A stretch of DNA of 64,000 bases from Verrucomicrobiota bacterium (GCA_023428905.1 JAEYWP010000007.1:124001-188000), one strand, 5' to 3'; counted from the first letter of the stretch, positions 1 through 8,289 are shown. Made by a program: numbers and translations. The notes: a model not told the origin generated them from the letters alone.

Positions 1-406
1 TGAACCCGTGGCGCACGGAGCCGTCGGGATGGAGGAAAGTGAGCTGTTTGCCGCAGCCGGCGGCCAGGCAGTGCTCACTGGCGTGAGGCCGCCAAGCGAG
101 CTGCTCGACCCAGGCGTTGCCCAGACGGGAGGTGGCCGTGTGCTGCCCGGCCTGCGCGTCCCAGAACTTCACCGCCCCCTCCTGTCCGCCGGTGGCGAGC
201 AGGTTTGCCCCGGCAGGAGCCCAGGCCAGGCAGTTGGTCCCGGACTCGTGGCCGGGGAGCACATGTCGTTTCTCGCCGGATACGCGATCGAGGAGCGTGA
301 CCGGGCCGGCGGCGGACGCGGCTGCGAGGAGCGAACCGTCGGCCGACCAACCGAGGTCGATGGCATAATCGTCCAGGACCGCCGCCCAGTGTTTTGTCAG
401 TTGCAT
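1..406 (-). CDS. WD40-repeat protein (5' part; runs off the left edge)
   Basis: Read on the minus strand from ATG at 406, the translation begins MQLTKHWAAVLDDYAIDLGW and contains at least two WD40-like blades. One has GPVTLLDRVSG; the next has GHESGTNCLAWAP followed by GGQEGAVKFWD. These GH...WD spacings are typical of a beta-propeller scaffold. The C-terminal part lies outside the window. The start is only 3 bases after the stop of the COG0523 GTPase gene, so the two are almost certainly co-transcribed. WD40 proteins are usually protein-protein platforms; the specific role is unknown, but the context suggests a partner of the GTPase. Several other frames are open here and I take them as shadows. 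Confidence 0.72.
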   Translation of the reverse strand, partial: MQLTKHWAAVLDDYAIDLGWSADGSLLAAASAAGPVTLLDRVSGEKRHVLPGHESGTNCLAWAPAGANLLATGGQEGAVKFWDAQAGQHTATSRLGNAWVEQLAWRPHASEHCLAAGCGKQLTFLHPDGSVRHGF

Positions 407-409
407 GGC

Positions 410-1831
410 TCAGACGAGGCAGCTTTTGAAGCCCTCGGTGAGCGCGGTGCGGTCGAGGTTCCTGCCGATGAAGACAAAGGTGTTGGTGCGGGTTTCGCCC
501 TTCGCCCACTCGCGGTCAAACTTGGCGTCAAACAGCATGTGGACCCCCTGGAAGACCATGCGTTTGGTGGTTCCCTTGACGCTGAGCACACCTTTCATCC
601 GATAGATGTCCCCGCCCTTCGTCTGAAGGAGTTTTCCAATCCACTCGTTCAGGCGCTTGGGATCCAGGTCGCCCGGCTGGCTGACCCCGATGGAGGAAAC
701 GTCATCCTCATGTGAGTGCTGGTGCTGATACTCCGCCTGCCAGACCGGTTTGACGACCTCCCCGTTGACGTGGAGGTGGAGCGGGTCTTCTCCGCAGCCC
801 TCGAAAACGAGGTAGTGACCGGCGGACGGCACCTCCACCTTGTAGTGACCGTGGCCGTCCTTCAGCAACAGCCGCTGGAGCGTCTGGCCCGGCTGGATGG
901 TGTCGCCGTCCTTCACCTTGTTTTCCCAGTCGGAGAATGTAGTCACCGCCACATCGCGGACGGCGGCAATCGCCTTCTCGTCGAGGGAGGCGACGGGCGT
1001 CAGCACCACGTCCAGCTCATCGGGATTGCCATGGTGGTGGTGGTGATGCGCGTGGTCGTGTTCGGCATGATCATGGCCGTGCTCATGACCATGGTCGTGG
1101 TCGTGATCGCAATGCCCGATGACGAGTTCGTGGGTGCCGGCTGGCAGGGGGTAGGCGCCGGCCCATTCGAAAGGATATTCCGGCTCGAGGAAGGTCGGGT
1201 TGAGCTCGGTGGCGCGGGAAAGATTGAAGCCCCCGATGTTGAGGACGTGGTTCAGGTCGACGTTGGCGTTTTGCGCGCGATGGATCCGGGCCGCCGCATT
1301 CATCTTGCGGATACGCGCCTCGAGGCGGTCGAGCTCGGGCGCGGGCACGAGGTCGGTCTTGTTGAGGATGAGGACATCGGCGAACGCGATCTGCTTCTGC
1401 GCCTCCGGCGAATCGTCGAGGTGCTGCCAGATGTGCTTGGTGTCGACTACGGTGACGATGCCATCGAGGCGGAAGCGCTCCCGCATCTCGTCGTCGGTGA
1501 AAAAGGTCTGGGCGACCGGTCCGGGGTCGGCGAGGCCGGTGGTTTCGATCAGGATGCCGTCCAGGCGATCCTTGCGTTTCATCAGCCGACCGAGAATGCG
1601 GATGAGGTCGCCGCGCACCGAGCAGCAGATGCATCCGTTGTTCATCTCAAACAGCTCCTCCTCGCTCTGGATCACGAGCTGGTTGTCGACGCCCACTTCA
1701 CCGAACTCATTTTCGATCACCGCGAGCTTTTTGCCATGCTGCTCGGTGAGGATGCGGTTGAGAAGGGTGGTTTTGCCGGCGCCGAGGAAGCCGGTCAGGA
1801 CGGTGACGGGGATGGGAGAGTCGGTCGCCAT
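410..1831 (-). CDS. COG0523/CobW-family GTPase, likely metal chaperone, with His-rich loop
   Basis: 473 residues from ATG at 1831 (the frame is open further upstream, but that part looks non-coding). A G3E-family GTPase: P-loop GFLGAGKT at residues 14-21, the family metal site CICC at 67-70, a Walker B/switch region ending ETTGLADPGP, and NKTD for guanine specificity. After the GTPase core comes a loop with about sixteen histidines interleaved with D/E/G, then an unusual insert of roughly 110 residues that is itself His-containing. The CobW C-terminal domain closes the protein. Family members deliver or insert metals such as Zn, Co, Ni or Fe into client proteins; the His-rich loop fits Zn/Ni/Co handling. 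It is followed at 3 bp by the WD40 gene, so the pair is likely an operon. The metal is not determinable from sequence. Confidence 0.88.
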   Translation of the reverse strand: MATDSPIPVTVLTGFLGAGKTTLLNRILTEQHGKKLAVIENEFGEVGVDNQLVIQSEEELFEMNNGCICCSVRGDLIRILGRLMKRKDRLDGILIETTGLADPGPVAQTFFTDDEMRERFRLDGIVTVVDTKHIWQHLDDSPEAQKQIAFADVLILNKTDLVPAPELDRLEARIRKMNAAARIHRAQNANVDLNHVLNIGGFNLSRATELNPTFLEPEYPFEWAGAYPLPAGTHELVIGHCDHDHDHGHEHGHDHAEHDHAHHHHHHGNPDELDVVLTPVASLDEKAIAAVRDVAVTTFSDWENKVKDGDTIQPGQTLQRLLLKDGHGHYKVEVPSAGHYLVFEGCGEDPLHLHVNGEVVKPVWQAEYQHQHSHEDDVSSIGVSQPGDLDPKRLNEWIGKLLQTKGGDIYRMKGVLSVKGTTKRMVFQGVHMLFDAKFDREWAKGETRTNTFVFIGRNLDRTALTEGFKSCLV

Positions 1832-1935
1832 GTGGAAAATCGTTTGAGGAGGAGGTTGAACGAACGGCAAGCCCCCGGCCGCGTCAAGCGACGGCCGGGT
1901 AGCATGTTCTCCATACGCTGCGCGAACGTCCGCGC

Positions 1936-2541
1936 TCAAGCCGCAGCGGCACGGGCCGGCGCGAGTCGCTGCGCATACGCGGCAATGCGCGCGCCGTAGG
2001 CCTCGGCGGTCCGTGCGTCGCCCGGGTGCAGTTCCGGCGCGGTGCCGGGCTTCGCGGTGTTTTGCGCCATCACGCCCAGGAAGGAGCCGAGACGGTTCAC
2101 GCCCACCGGGTCCTGGGTGGCGCTGACTGGCAACGGTTCGCTTCCCACCCAGGTCATGCCATGCTGGGCGGCAAAGAGGGACAGGTAGGAAAGGGCGCTC
2201 TGTTTGTCGCCGCTGGGACTCCCACTGATGGTGAAGCCGCCCGCGACCTTGTCCTTCCATCCCCGGTTGTACCAGATGCCCCCGGTGGCGTCCGCGAACG
2301 CCTTAAACTGCGCTGCGACGCCGCCCATGTAGGTGGGCGTGCCAAAGACGAGGGCGTCAGAAGCCGTCAAGGCGTCGAGGACCGGCTGGTCCTGCCAACG
2401 TCCTTCCTTGATCTGTGCGCCGGTGAGGGGGAAAAGCCGGACCCCGTCGCCGAGGCGCGAGCGAGCTCCGCGCGCGATCGCTTCGGCGAGGAGGGCGGTG
2501 GAACCAGAGGCGGTGTAATAAACGATGGATACAGTATTCAT
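1936..2541 (-). CDS. Flavodoxin/WrbA-like NAD(P)H:quinone oxidoreductase
   Basis: 201 residues. The N-terminus (VSIVYYTASGSTALLAEAI) is a flavodoxin-fold FMN phosphate-binding loop. GTPTYMGGVAAQFKAFADAT is the second FMN contact typical of WrbA and related flavodoxin reductases, and the GGFTISGSPSGDKQ stretch matches the third. Predicted cytosolic two-electron quinone or related reductase. It lies downstream of and codirectional with a TetR regulator, and both genes carry a similar palindromic site just upstream of their starts. This suggests induction by an electrophile or quinone-type ligand, as in many TetR/oxidoreductase pairs. The substrate is not known. Confidence 0.82.
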   Translation of the reverse strand: MNTVSIVYYTASGSTALLAEAIARGARSRLGDGVRLFPLTGAQIKEGRWQDQPVLDALTASDALVFGTPTYMGGVAAQFKAFADATGGIWYNRGWKDKVAGGFTISGSPSGDKQSALSYLSLFAAQHGMTWVGSEPLPVSATQDPVGVNRLGSFLGVMAQNTAKPGTAPELHPGDARTAEAYGARIAAYAQRLAPARAAAA

Positions 2542-2557
2542 GGGAAAAGAAGTTACG

Positions 2558-2579
2558 AACCGACTAGTCGGTAGGTTTT
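2558..2579. promoter_or_regulatory. Putative TetR operator upstream of the flavodoxin gene
   Basis: A perfect 14-bp palindrome, ACCGACTAGTCGGT, occupies 2559-2572 and is followed by AGGTTTT. It ends 16 bp before the ATG of the flavodoxin-like oxidoreductase. A related 22-bp sequence (16/22 identical on the opposite strand) lies at 3273-3294 upstream of the neighbouring TetR gene. Sharing between regulator and neighbour, plus dyad symmetry, is the usual signature of a TetR-family operator. Confidence 0.65.
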
Positions 2580-2648
2580 GTGATTATGCGTGAGGACGAG
2601 ACAGTTCCGTTTTTGGCCACTAGGCCGTTGAGAGGGGGCCAGGGGCGA

Positions 2649-3257
2649 TCAGGCCGCGCGCGCCGGGATGGCGCCGATGAGGCGCATCACACCCCGTTCG
2701 GTCTCCTCGATGGGCTGGAGGGAGTTCCTGATGCGTCCGAGCGTGAGGGCTCCCTCGATGAAGGTCACAATCAGCCAGGCGGTGCCATGGGGATCCGTGG
2801 CGTCCACTTCACCGAGGGCATGCCCCTCGCGGAGCGCACTCTCAAAATACCGTGCCATCATCCCGAGATGTTCGTCGACCTTGGCCCGGAGCGCAGGCTC
2901 ATGCGCGCCGATTTCCGCTCCGAGGGAAAAGAGGGGGCATCCGCAGACAAAACCGCGCGTCTTGTTCCAGGAAACCTGGCAGGCGTGGTTTGCCTTGAGG
3001 AAAGCCCGGATGCGCTCGATCGGCGCGCGGGTGGGAGAAAACGCCTCGTCGAGCACGCGTTTGAACTGCTCCCAATCGCGATTGAGCGCCTCCACCGCCA
3101 ACTCCTCCTTCGAGGCGAAGTGGTGATAAAACGAACCTTTCTTGATCCCGCATGCCTCGCAGATCTTGTCCACGCTGGTCGCGGTATAGCCGTGGATGAG
3201 GATCAGCTCCGAGGCTGTCCTCATCAGGCGTTCGCGGGAGTCTGGTTGGCGCGGCAC
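2649..3257 (-). CDS. TetR/AcrR-family transcriptional regulator
   Basis: About 202 residues from GTG at 3257. The frame is open to a TTG at 3284, but that start would overlap the operator-like site, so the GTG (start V-PRQPDSRERL) is preferred. The N-terminal helix-turn-helix is clear: TASELILIHGYTATSVDKIC then GIKKGSFYHHFASKEEL, the standard TetR recognition segment. The C-terminal ligand-binding domain contains CGCPLFSLGAEIG, seen in the TetR_C subgroup near YxaF/LmrA-type regulators. Probably a self-repressing regulator that also controls the downstream flavodoxin-like gene. Confidence 0.86.
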   Translation of the reverse strand: MPRQPDSRERLMRTASELILIHGYTATSVDKICEACGIKKGSFYHHFASKEELAVEALNRDWEQFKRVLDEAFSPTRAPIERIRAFLKANHACQVSWNKTRGFVCGCPLFSLGAEIGAHEPALRAKVDEHLGMMARYFESALREGHALGEVDATDPHGTAWLIVTFIEGALTLGRIRNSLQPIEETERGVMRLIGAIPARAA

Positions 3258-3272
3258 GGCGACCAGAAAAGC

Positions 3273-3294
3273 AAAACCTACCAACCAGTCAAGA
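3273..3294. promoter_or_regulatory. Putative TetR autoregulatory operator
   Basis: On the minus strand the site reads TCTTGACTGGTTGGTAGGTTTT. It is identical at 16 of 22 positions to the palindromic site at 2558-2579 and lies 15 bp upstream of the preferred GTG start of the TetR gene. Dyad symmetry is weaker than at the partner site (GACTGGTTGGT core). Confidence 0.55.
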
Positions 3295-3306
3295 GAGAAG
3301 TGGATC

Positions 3307-4737
3307 TCAGCGTACGGTGCGCAGCTGGACCGAGTCGATCAGGCGATCCTGCGAAAGGATGTCCGTCACCACGATCAGCTTGTCGCCGGCCTTCACCCGC
3401 CCGCGGCGCGTGATCAGGTCGACGGCGTGCGAGATTGTGACGTCCGGATTGGCGTCGAAGGGCAGGAAAAAGCCCTCTACCGAACGCAGCAGCTGGATCT
3501 GGCGCAGGGTCTCGATGAAGGGGGTGAACGCGAGAATGGGTGCGCGCGGCGGACGCAGTGCGGCCAGGCCCCGGGCGATGTAACCCTGGCGGGTGAAGGT
3601 GATGATGTGCGCGTTCGGCATCTCGTGGGCCATCACCACCGCGGCGCGCAGCACCTTCATCATCTCCTGCTCGTGTACTGGGGGATTGAATACTTCATCC
3701 CCGACTTCGGCCTCGATCCGGCGCGCAATCTTGTCGAGAATCTCGACGCATTCGATCGGGTAGCGCCCGACCGTGGTCTCACCCGAAAGCATGACGCAGT
3801 CGGCCAGTTCGAAGACCGCGTTCGCCACATCGGTGATTTCCGCGCGGGTGGGCATGGGGGACGTGATCATCGACTCCAGCATGTGGGTCGCGATGATGAC
3901 CGGCTTGCCGTGGGCGAGGCAGGCCTTGACCGCGCGGCGCTGGATGATGGGCAGGTCCTCGAAGGGGCACTCGATGCCGAGGTCGCCGCGCGCGACCATC
4001 AGGGCGTCGCAGCTCTCGACGATTTCCTGGAGGTTGGCGATGGCGCTCTGGTCCTCGATCTTGGCGATGATCTGGGCGCGGGAGTTGTTCGCCCGCAGGA
4101 ACTCGCGCAGCGCCTCGACGTCCTTGCCCTCGCGCACGAAGGAGAGCGCGACAAAGTCGATCCCCTCCTCGATGCCCACGAGGGTGTCGGCCCGGTCCTT
4201 TTCGGTGAAGGACGGCAGGTTCACCTTCACCCCGGGAAGGTTGATGTGGCGCCGCGAGGTGAGTTGTCCCTGGGTGAGCACGCGGCAGCGGATGCGCGCC
4301 TCGCGCTTCTCGAGCACCTCCAGCCGGATCAGGCCGTTGTCGACCAGGACAGTGTCGCCAACCGCGATGTCGTTGACCAGATCCTTGTAGTTTACGTCGA
4401 CGGAGCGCACCTCCTCGTTGTCGCCTCCGCCGGGTTTGACGGTGAAATCGAAGATTTCCCCCGGACGAAGCTCGATCGGGGCGGCGACGTCGCCGGTGCG
4501 GATCTCCGGACCCTTGATGTCCATCATGATCGCGATCTCGCGCCCCACTCGGTTCGCGGCGGCGCGGATGCGGCGGATCACCATCCGCGTCCATTCGTGT
4601 TTGGCGTGCGCCATGTTGAGGCGGGCCACATCCGCCCCGGCGCGGATGATCTTCTCGAGCATCTCCTCGCTCTCGGTCGCAGGGCCGAGGGTGAAGACGA
4701 TCTTGGTGCGGCGGTGTGAGTCAGGAGACGGAGTCAT
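3307..4737 (-). CDS. pyk: Pyruvate kinase
   Basis: 476 residues, normal length for a bacterial pyruvate kinase; converts phosphoenolpyruvate and ADP to pyruvate and ATP at the end of glycolysis. Signatures in order: TKIVFTLGPA at the start, NMAHAKHEW (here A replaces the usual S of NxSH), MMDIKGPEIRTG, the catalytic-lysine motif IAKIEDQSAI, MVARGDLGIE, and ATHMLESMITSPMPTRAE with DVANAVFELADCVMLSGETT. The C-terminal allosteric domain is present (ITFTRQG). Stands alone between the TetR gene and a metallo-hydrolase on the same strand. Confidence 0.96.
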   Translation of the reverse strand: MTPSPDSHRRTKIVFTLGPATESEEMLEKIIRAGADVARLNMAHAKHEWTRMVIRRIRAAANRVGREIAIMMDIKGPEIRTGDVAAPIELRPGEIFDFTVKPGGGDNEEVRSVDVNYKDLVNDIAVGDTVLVDNGLIRLEVLEKREARIRCRVLTQGQLTSRRHINLPGVKVNLPSFTEKDRADTLVGIEEGIDFVALSFVREGKDVEALREFLRANNSRAQIIAKIEDQSAIANLQEIVESCDALMVARGDLGIECPFEDLPIIQRRAVKACLAHGKPVIIATHMLESMITSPMPTRAEITDVANAVFELADCVMLSGETTVGRYPIECVEILDKIARRIEAEVGDEVFNPPVHEQEMMKVLRAAVVMAHEMPNAHIITFTRQGYIARGLAALRPPRAPILAFTPFIETLRQIQLLRSVEGFFLPFDANPDVTISHAVDLITRRGRVKAGDKLIVVTDILSQDRLIDSVQLRTVR

Positions 4738-4814
4738 GCTTGGGAGAGAGCAGGGAAAACGCCGGAACGCACTCCCGCAACACCCTTCCCGGGTCCGCTC
4801 GCACGCTGCCGTGC

Positions 4815-5612
4815 TTACATTAGCTCAAACAGCGGGGTGCCACCGCCCGGCGATACGATCGAGACCGGGCAGCGCAACCAGTCCGTCGTTCCTTCGAAGG
4901 TGCGCCGGACCGCGTCCACCGTGTTGCAGTCGCGGCTGAGGTGGGTGAGGCAGACCTGCTGCCACCGGGTGGTTGCATTGGCCTGGAGCAGCTCGCGCGT
5001 GCTTTGGTTCGAGAGATGTCCGTGACGGCCGCAGATGCGCTGCTTGACCGACCAGGGGCGGCGGACGTCCGCCTTCAGCATCTCGCTGCAGTGGTTGGAC
5101 TCGACGATCACCACATCGCTTTCCCGCACGTGGCTGTGCACGTGCGCGGGTGCATGACCCAGGTCCGTCAGCCAGGTGAGCGAGCGCCGGGGGGAAAACA
5201 GATCGTCTTCACCGTGACAGAAGCGGAAGCCCACCGGCTCCTGCGCGTCGTGCGGCACGGAGAAGGTGTAGATCTCCAGGTCGCGGAAACGAAAGCGAGC
5301 GCCGGTCTCAAACACCTGCCAGGCAGGCCGAAACGCCAGATCCTGCTGTAGCGCGCGCGCGGTGGGCGCGTTGGCAAAAACCTGCACCTTCGGGAACTTG
5401 GCCAGGCCTCCGATGGCAGCGGCGTGGTCGCCATGTTCGTGGGTGATAAAGATCGCGTCGATGTCCGCCAGGGAACACCCGACCGCCTGGAGCAGCTGGC
5501 CCAGCCGCCGCGCAGAAAATCCGGCGTCGATCAGCACGCGGGCATGCTCGGTCTGCAGCAGGGCGCAATTGCCCGCGCTGCCGCTGCCGAGAATGGAGAA
5601 CCGCATTGCCAT
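4815..5612 (-). CDS. Metallo-beta-lactamase-fold hydrolase, WalJ/YycJ type
   Basis: 265 residues; MRFSILGSGSAGNCALLQTE at the N-terminus and ITHEHGDHAAAI (HxHxDH metal site) define a metallo-beta-lactamase-fold phosphodiesterase-like enzyme. Further ligands are visible in TDLGHAP, VESNHCSEML and LTHLSRDCN. GSGSAGNC plus HEHGDH is the YycJ/WalJ pattern; in Firmicutes this protein is linked to the WalRK system and to DNA exonuclease activity, but no such partners occur here. ATG at 5606 is a possible alternative start (third residue). Cytosolic, with no signal peptide. Confidence 0.87.
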   Translation of the reverse strand: MAMRFSILGSGSAGNCALLQTEHARVLIDAGFSARRLGQLLQAVGCSLADIDAIFITHEHGDHAAAIGGLAKFPKVQVFANAPTARALQQDLAFRPAWQVFETGARFRFRDLEIYTFSVPHDAQEPVGFRFCHGEDDLFSPRRSLTWLTDLGHAPAHVHSHVRESDVVIVESNHCSEMLKADVRRPWSVKQRICGRHGHLSNQSTRELLQANATTRWQQVCLTHLSRDCNTVDAVRRTFEGTTDWLRCPVSIVSPGGGTPLFELM

Positions 5613-5798
5613 CGCTCCGGATCAATGGGCCGCCCACCCGGCGCCGCAAGCTTCCGTTTCCCCGCAGAGGCGGGCGCCCACCGCCCTGACGGCGGACAGC
5701 GTGGCGCCGCCCTCATGCTGCCGACTCCGCCCGCGGGCGGCGGAAACTGGTCTCCCGCGTTGACCCTCGCGTTCAAGTGACATTCTTATGCGCTCCTT

Positions 5799-6278
5799 AT
5801 GCCCGGCTCCGTGCAACCTGACGCTCCCACCAACCGATCCCTTGCCGGGGTCGTGTACGTGACACGCCGGGCGCATTTCAACGCGGCACACCGGCTGCAC
5901 AATCCCGACTTCTCCGAGGCGTGGAACCAGGAGCAGTTTGGCCCGTGCAACAACCCGCGGTGGCACGGTCACAATTACGTGCTCGAGGTGACGGTGCGGG
6001 GCACGCCCCATCCGCACACCGGATACGTGATCGACCTGGGGGAGCTGAAGCGGATTGTGCACGAGGCGGTGGTGTCAAAATGCGACCATCGCAACCTGAA
6101 CGAGGAGGTGGATTTCCTGCAGGGCATCCTTCCCTCCACGGAAAACCTGGTGATCGCCTTCTGGAACCAGATCGCACCGCGCCTCACTGCGGGAGAGCTG
6201 CACCGTATCAGACTTTTCGAGACCGAACGCAATTTCGCAGAATACCTGGGCCCGGCCCATCACCCAACAGCCAGCTAA
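5799..6278 (+). CDS. 6-pyruvoyl-tetrahydropterin synthase-like enzyme (PTPS/QueD family)
   Basis: 159 residues. Zinc ligands H31 (in FNAAHRLH), H56 and H58 (in HGHNY), the catalytic Cys50 in CNNPRWHGHNY, the catalytic D96-H97 pair in CDHRNLN, STEN at 113-116, and E141 in LFETERN are all visible. The CNNPxxHGHNY form resembles eukaryotic 6-pyruvoyl-tetrahydropterin synthase more than the shorter CxxxHGH loop of typical QueD. It probably converts 7,8-dihydroneopterin triphosphate to 6-pyruvoyl-tetrahydropterin; the alternative is 6-carboxytetrahydropterin synthase in queuosine synthesis. FolE2, which supplies the substrate, starts 74 bp downstream and a sepiapterin-reductase-like SDR follows, favouring a tetrahydrobiopterin-type pathway. 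Confidence 0.85.
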   Translation: MPGSVQPDAPTNRSLAGVVYVTRRAHFNAAHRLHNPDFSEAWNQEQFGPCNNPRWHGHNYVLEVTVRGTPHPHTGYVIDLGELKRIVHEAVVSKCDHRNLNEEVDFLQGILPSTENLVIAFWNQIAPRLTAGELHRIRLFETERNFAEYLGPAHHPTAS

Positions 6279-6352
6279 GCGCGGCCCTGCGACCCGCGCC
6301 TACGGAGTTATCGTCACCCACCGCCTGGCTGAACCGTCAAAAAAAACGAGCC

Positions 6353-7396
6353 ATGAAAAATACGTCCCGCGCCCGCTCCACTCGCGACCGCAAGGAACGC
6401 CGCCCGGCCGCCGCAGCAGCGGCCCCCGCCAAGGTCATGTACCTGCACAAGGGCCCCGGCGGCAGCGCGCCCAAGATTCAGCGCCGCTACGAGGCGGGTT
6501 TTGCGCCCGACGCCGCTTATCGGGAAAGCCTTCCAGATATGATGGAGGCGGTGGATGCGATCCAGGGCGCCAGTGTCGCCATCCAGCAGGTCGGCATTTC
6601 CAACTTCAAGCTGCCGCTGCGCTACGCCCGAGCTGCCGGTGATCCCGTTACGCTGGAGACCAGCGTGACCGGCACGGTCTCCCTCGATGCCAGCCTGAAG
6701 GGCATCAACATGAGCCGGATCATGCGTTCGTTTTATGAGCATCGGGACGAGGTTTTTACGCCCGAGCTCCTGAAGCGCATCCTGCAGAAATATCAGCGCA
6801 GCGTGGGATCGATCGATGCGCGGGTGCGGCTCTCGTTTTCGTATCCCATCGTCCAGCGAAGCCTGCGCAGCGGGCTCGAAGGTTATCAGTATTACGCCGT
6901 CTCCTTCGAGGGCACGGTCGACCGCAACGGCGTTTTTCGAAAATTCATCGAATTCGACTTCGTCTACTCCTCGGCCTGCCCCTGCTCGGCGGAACTCTCC
7001 GAACACGCGCGCGAGGTGCGTGGCGCCTACGCCATTCCCCACAACCAGCGCTCCAAGGCGCGGGTGAAGGTGGAAGTCGTCGACGGAAAGAAACTGCGGA
7101 TCGAGGACCTGCACGCGCACTGCCTGGCGGCCCTCCTGACGGAGACGCAGGTGATGGTGAAGCGGGAGGACGAGCAGGCCTTCGCTGAGCTGAACGGCGC
7201 GCACATCAAGTTTGTCGAGGATGCGGCCCGTCTCGTCTACCAGCAGCTGGCGCGCGATCCGCGTATCCGCGACTTCCAGGTCGCCTGCGCCCATCTCGAA
7301 TCCCTGCACTCGCACGATGCCGTGTCCGTGATCTGCAAAGGCGTGCCGGGGGGATTTGCCGCGGACTGGAGTGAGTTTCGTTCCCTGGTTTGCTGA
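6353..7396 (+). CDS. folE2: GTP cyclohydrolase I type IB (FolE2/MptA family)
   Basis: 347 residues from ATG at 6353 (the frame is open upstream through the PTPS gene in another frame). The FolE2 hallmarks are present: DIQGASVAIQQVGISNFKLP-type N-terminal strand, TVSLDASLKGINMSRIM, SFSYPI, and the catalytic cysteine region SSACPCSAELSEHAREV. It converts GTP to 7,8-dihydroneopterin triphosphate, the entry to folate, queuosine or biopterin. The first 50 or so residues are Arg/Ala-rich and look like a disordered extension. It sits between the PTPS-like gene and the SDR, with a 5-bp gap to the latter, so co-transcription is likely. Confidence 0.93.
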   Translation: MKNTSRARSTRDRKERRPAAAAAAPAKVMYLHKGPGGSAPKIQRRYEAGFAPDAAYRESLPDMMEAVDAIQGASVAIQQVGISNFKLPLRYARAAGDPVTLETSVTGTVSLDASLKGINMSRIMRSFYEHRDEVFTPELLKRILQKYQRSVGSIDARVRLSFSYPIVQRSLRSGLEGYQYYAVSFEGTVDRNGVFRKFIEFDFVYSSACPCSAELSEHAREVRGAYAIPHNQRSKARVKVEVVDGKKLRIEDLHAHCLAALLTETQVMVKREDEQAFAELNGAHIKFVEDAARLVYQQLARDPRIRDFQVACAHLESLHSHDAVSVICKGVPGGFAADWSEFRSLVC

Positions 7397-7401
7397 CGGC
7401 C

Positions 7402-8118
7402 ATGGCGCGCAGCCCCGTCATCCTCATCACCGGTGCCTCCCAGGGAATCGGGGCGGCAATCGCACGGGTCTTTGCCAGCGAACTGCCCGGCTGCCGCCTG
7501 GCGCTGGTGGCGCGCTCGCGCGGCAATCTGGAGCGGGTGGCCAAGGCATGCCTCCGCCATGGGGCGGGCGCCGCGGAGATCTTTGTCACCGATGTCAGCC
7601 AGGAGGCGGATGTGGCCGCGCTCCAACGTGCAGTGGAGGGGCGTTTCCGAAACGTCGACGTCCTGATCAACAACGCGGGACTTTATCGAGCGACACCGTT
7701 TCTGGAGACGAGCGTCGAGGCCTTCGATGCCCTGATCGCCGCCAACCTGCGTAGCACCTTTTTGGTGACACGGGCCTTCCTGCCGGCGATGGCCAGGCGA
7801 GGGCGCGGCGACGTCTTCAACATGAGTTCAATCGCCGGACTCGGCGCCTACCCCAACGCGGCCGGGTATTGCGCCGCAAAATTCGGCGTGACCGGCCTCA
7901 GCCAGGTGTTGCGGGCCGAGTTTCGGGACAAAGGCATCCGCGTCACGGCGGTGCACCCCGGTGCGACCTGGTCACCCTCATGGCAGGGCAGCGGCGTAAA
8001 ACCAGAGCGGATCATGCCCGCTGCCGATGTCGCGCGGGCGTTCCTGGATATCTACCGCCTGAGCAGGAACACCGTCGTCGAGGAAATCGTGCTTCGGCCG
8101 CAGCGCGGGGACGTTTAG
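7402..8118 (+). CDS. Short-chain dehydrogenase/reductase, sepiapterin-reductase-like
   Basis: 238 residues from ATG at 7402 (TTG at 7390 is an unlikely alternative that overlaps folE2). Classical SDR: TGASQGIG at 10-17 binds NADP(H), NNAG stabilises the core, and the catalytic Ser lies in NMSSIAG with YCAAK as the Tyr-x3-Lys. The C-terminus HPGATWSPSW, IMPAADVA and RNTVVEEIVLRPQRGDV resembles, from memory, bacterial sepiapterin reductases such as that of Chlorobium. That enzyme reduces 6-pyruvoyl-tetrahydropterin or sepiapterin to (tetra)hydrobiopterin. Position 5 bp after folE2 supports this reading. A generic SDR of other substrate cannot be excluded. Confidence 0.8.
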   Translation: MARSPVILITGASQGIGAAIARVFASELPGCRLALVARSRGNLERVAKACLRHGAGAAEIFVTDVSQEADVAALQRAVEGRFRNVDVLINNAGLYRATPFLETSVEAFDALIAANLRSTFLVTRAFLPAMARRGRGDVFNMSSIAGLGAYPNAAGYCAAKFGVTGLSQVLRAEFRDKGIRVTAVHPGATWSPSWQGSGVKPERIMPAADVARAFLDIYRLSRNTVVEEIVLRPQRGDV

Positions 8119-8242
8119 TCACACGCGACCGCGGACGCACTCACGGATCGCGAAATGCCGAGGGCGGCGCCTGAGCGAGCGATGCGTAAGCGGTGGTGGT
8201 TCAATCGCTTAAACGGTGGGCCCGCCGGGATAGCCAGTCCGG

Positions 8243-8289
8243 CATGCAGTCCGCACGCTCGGCTGTTTGCGGATCATGCGGACTGCATG
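8243..8289. repeat. 13-bp perfect inverted repeat upstream of the small membrane protein gene
   Basis: CATGCAGTCCGCA (8243-8255) and its exact complement TGCGGACTGCATG (8277-8289) flank a 21-nt loop. On the plus strand the hairpin is followed by AAAAAGC rather than a T-run, so it is not a standard terminator for the upstream SDR gene. It could be an operator or a 5'-leader structure for the gene starting at 8407. Confidence 0.6.
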
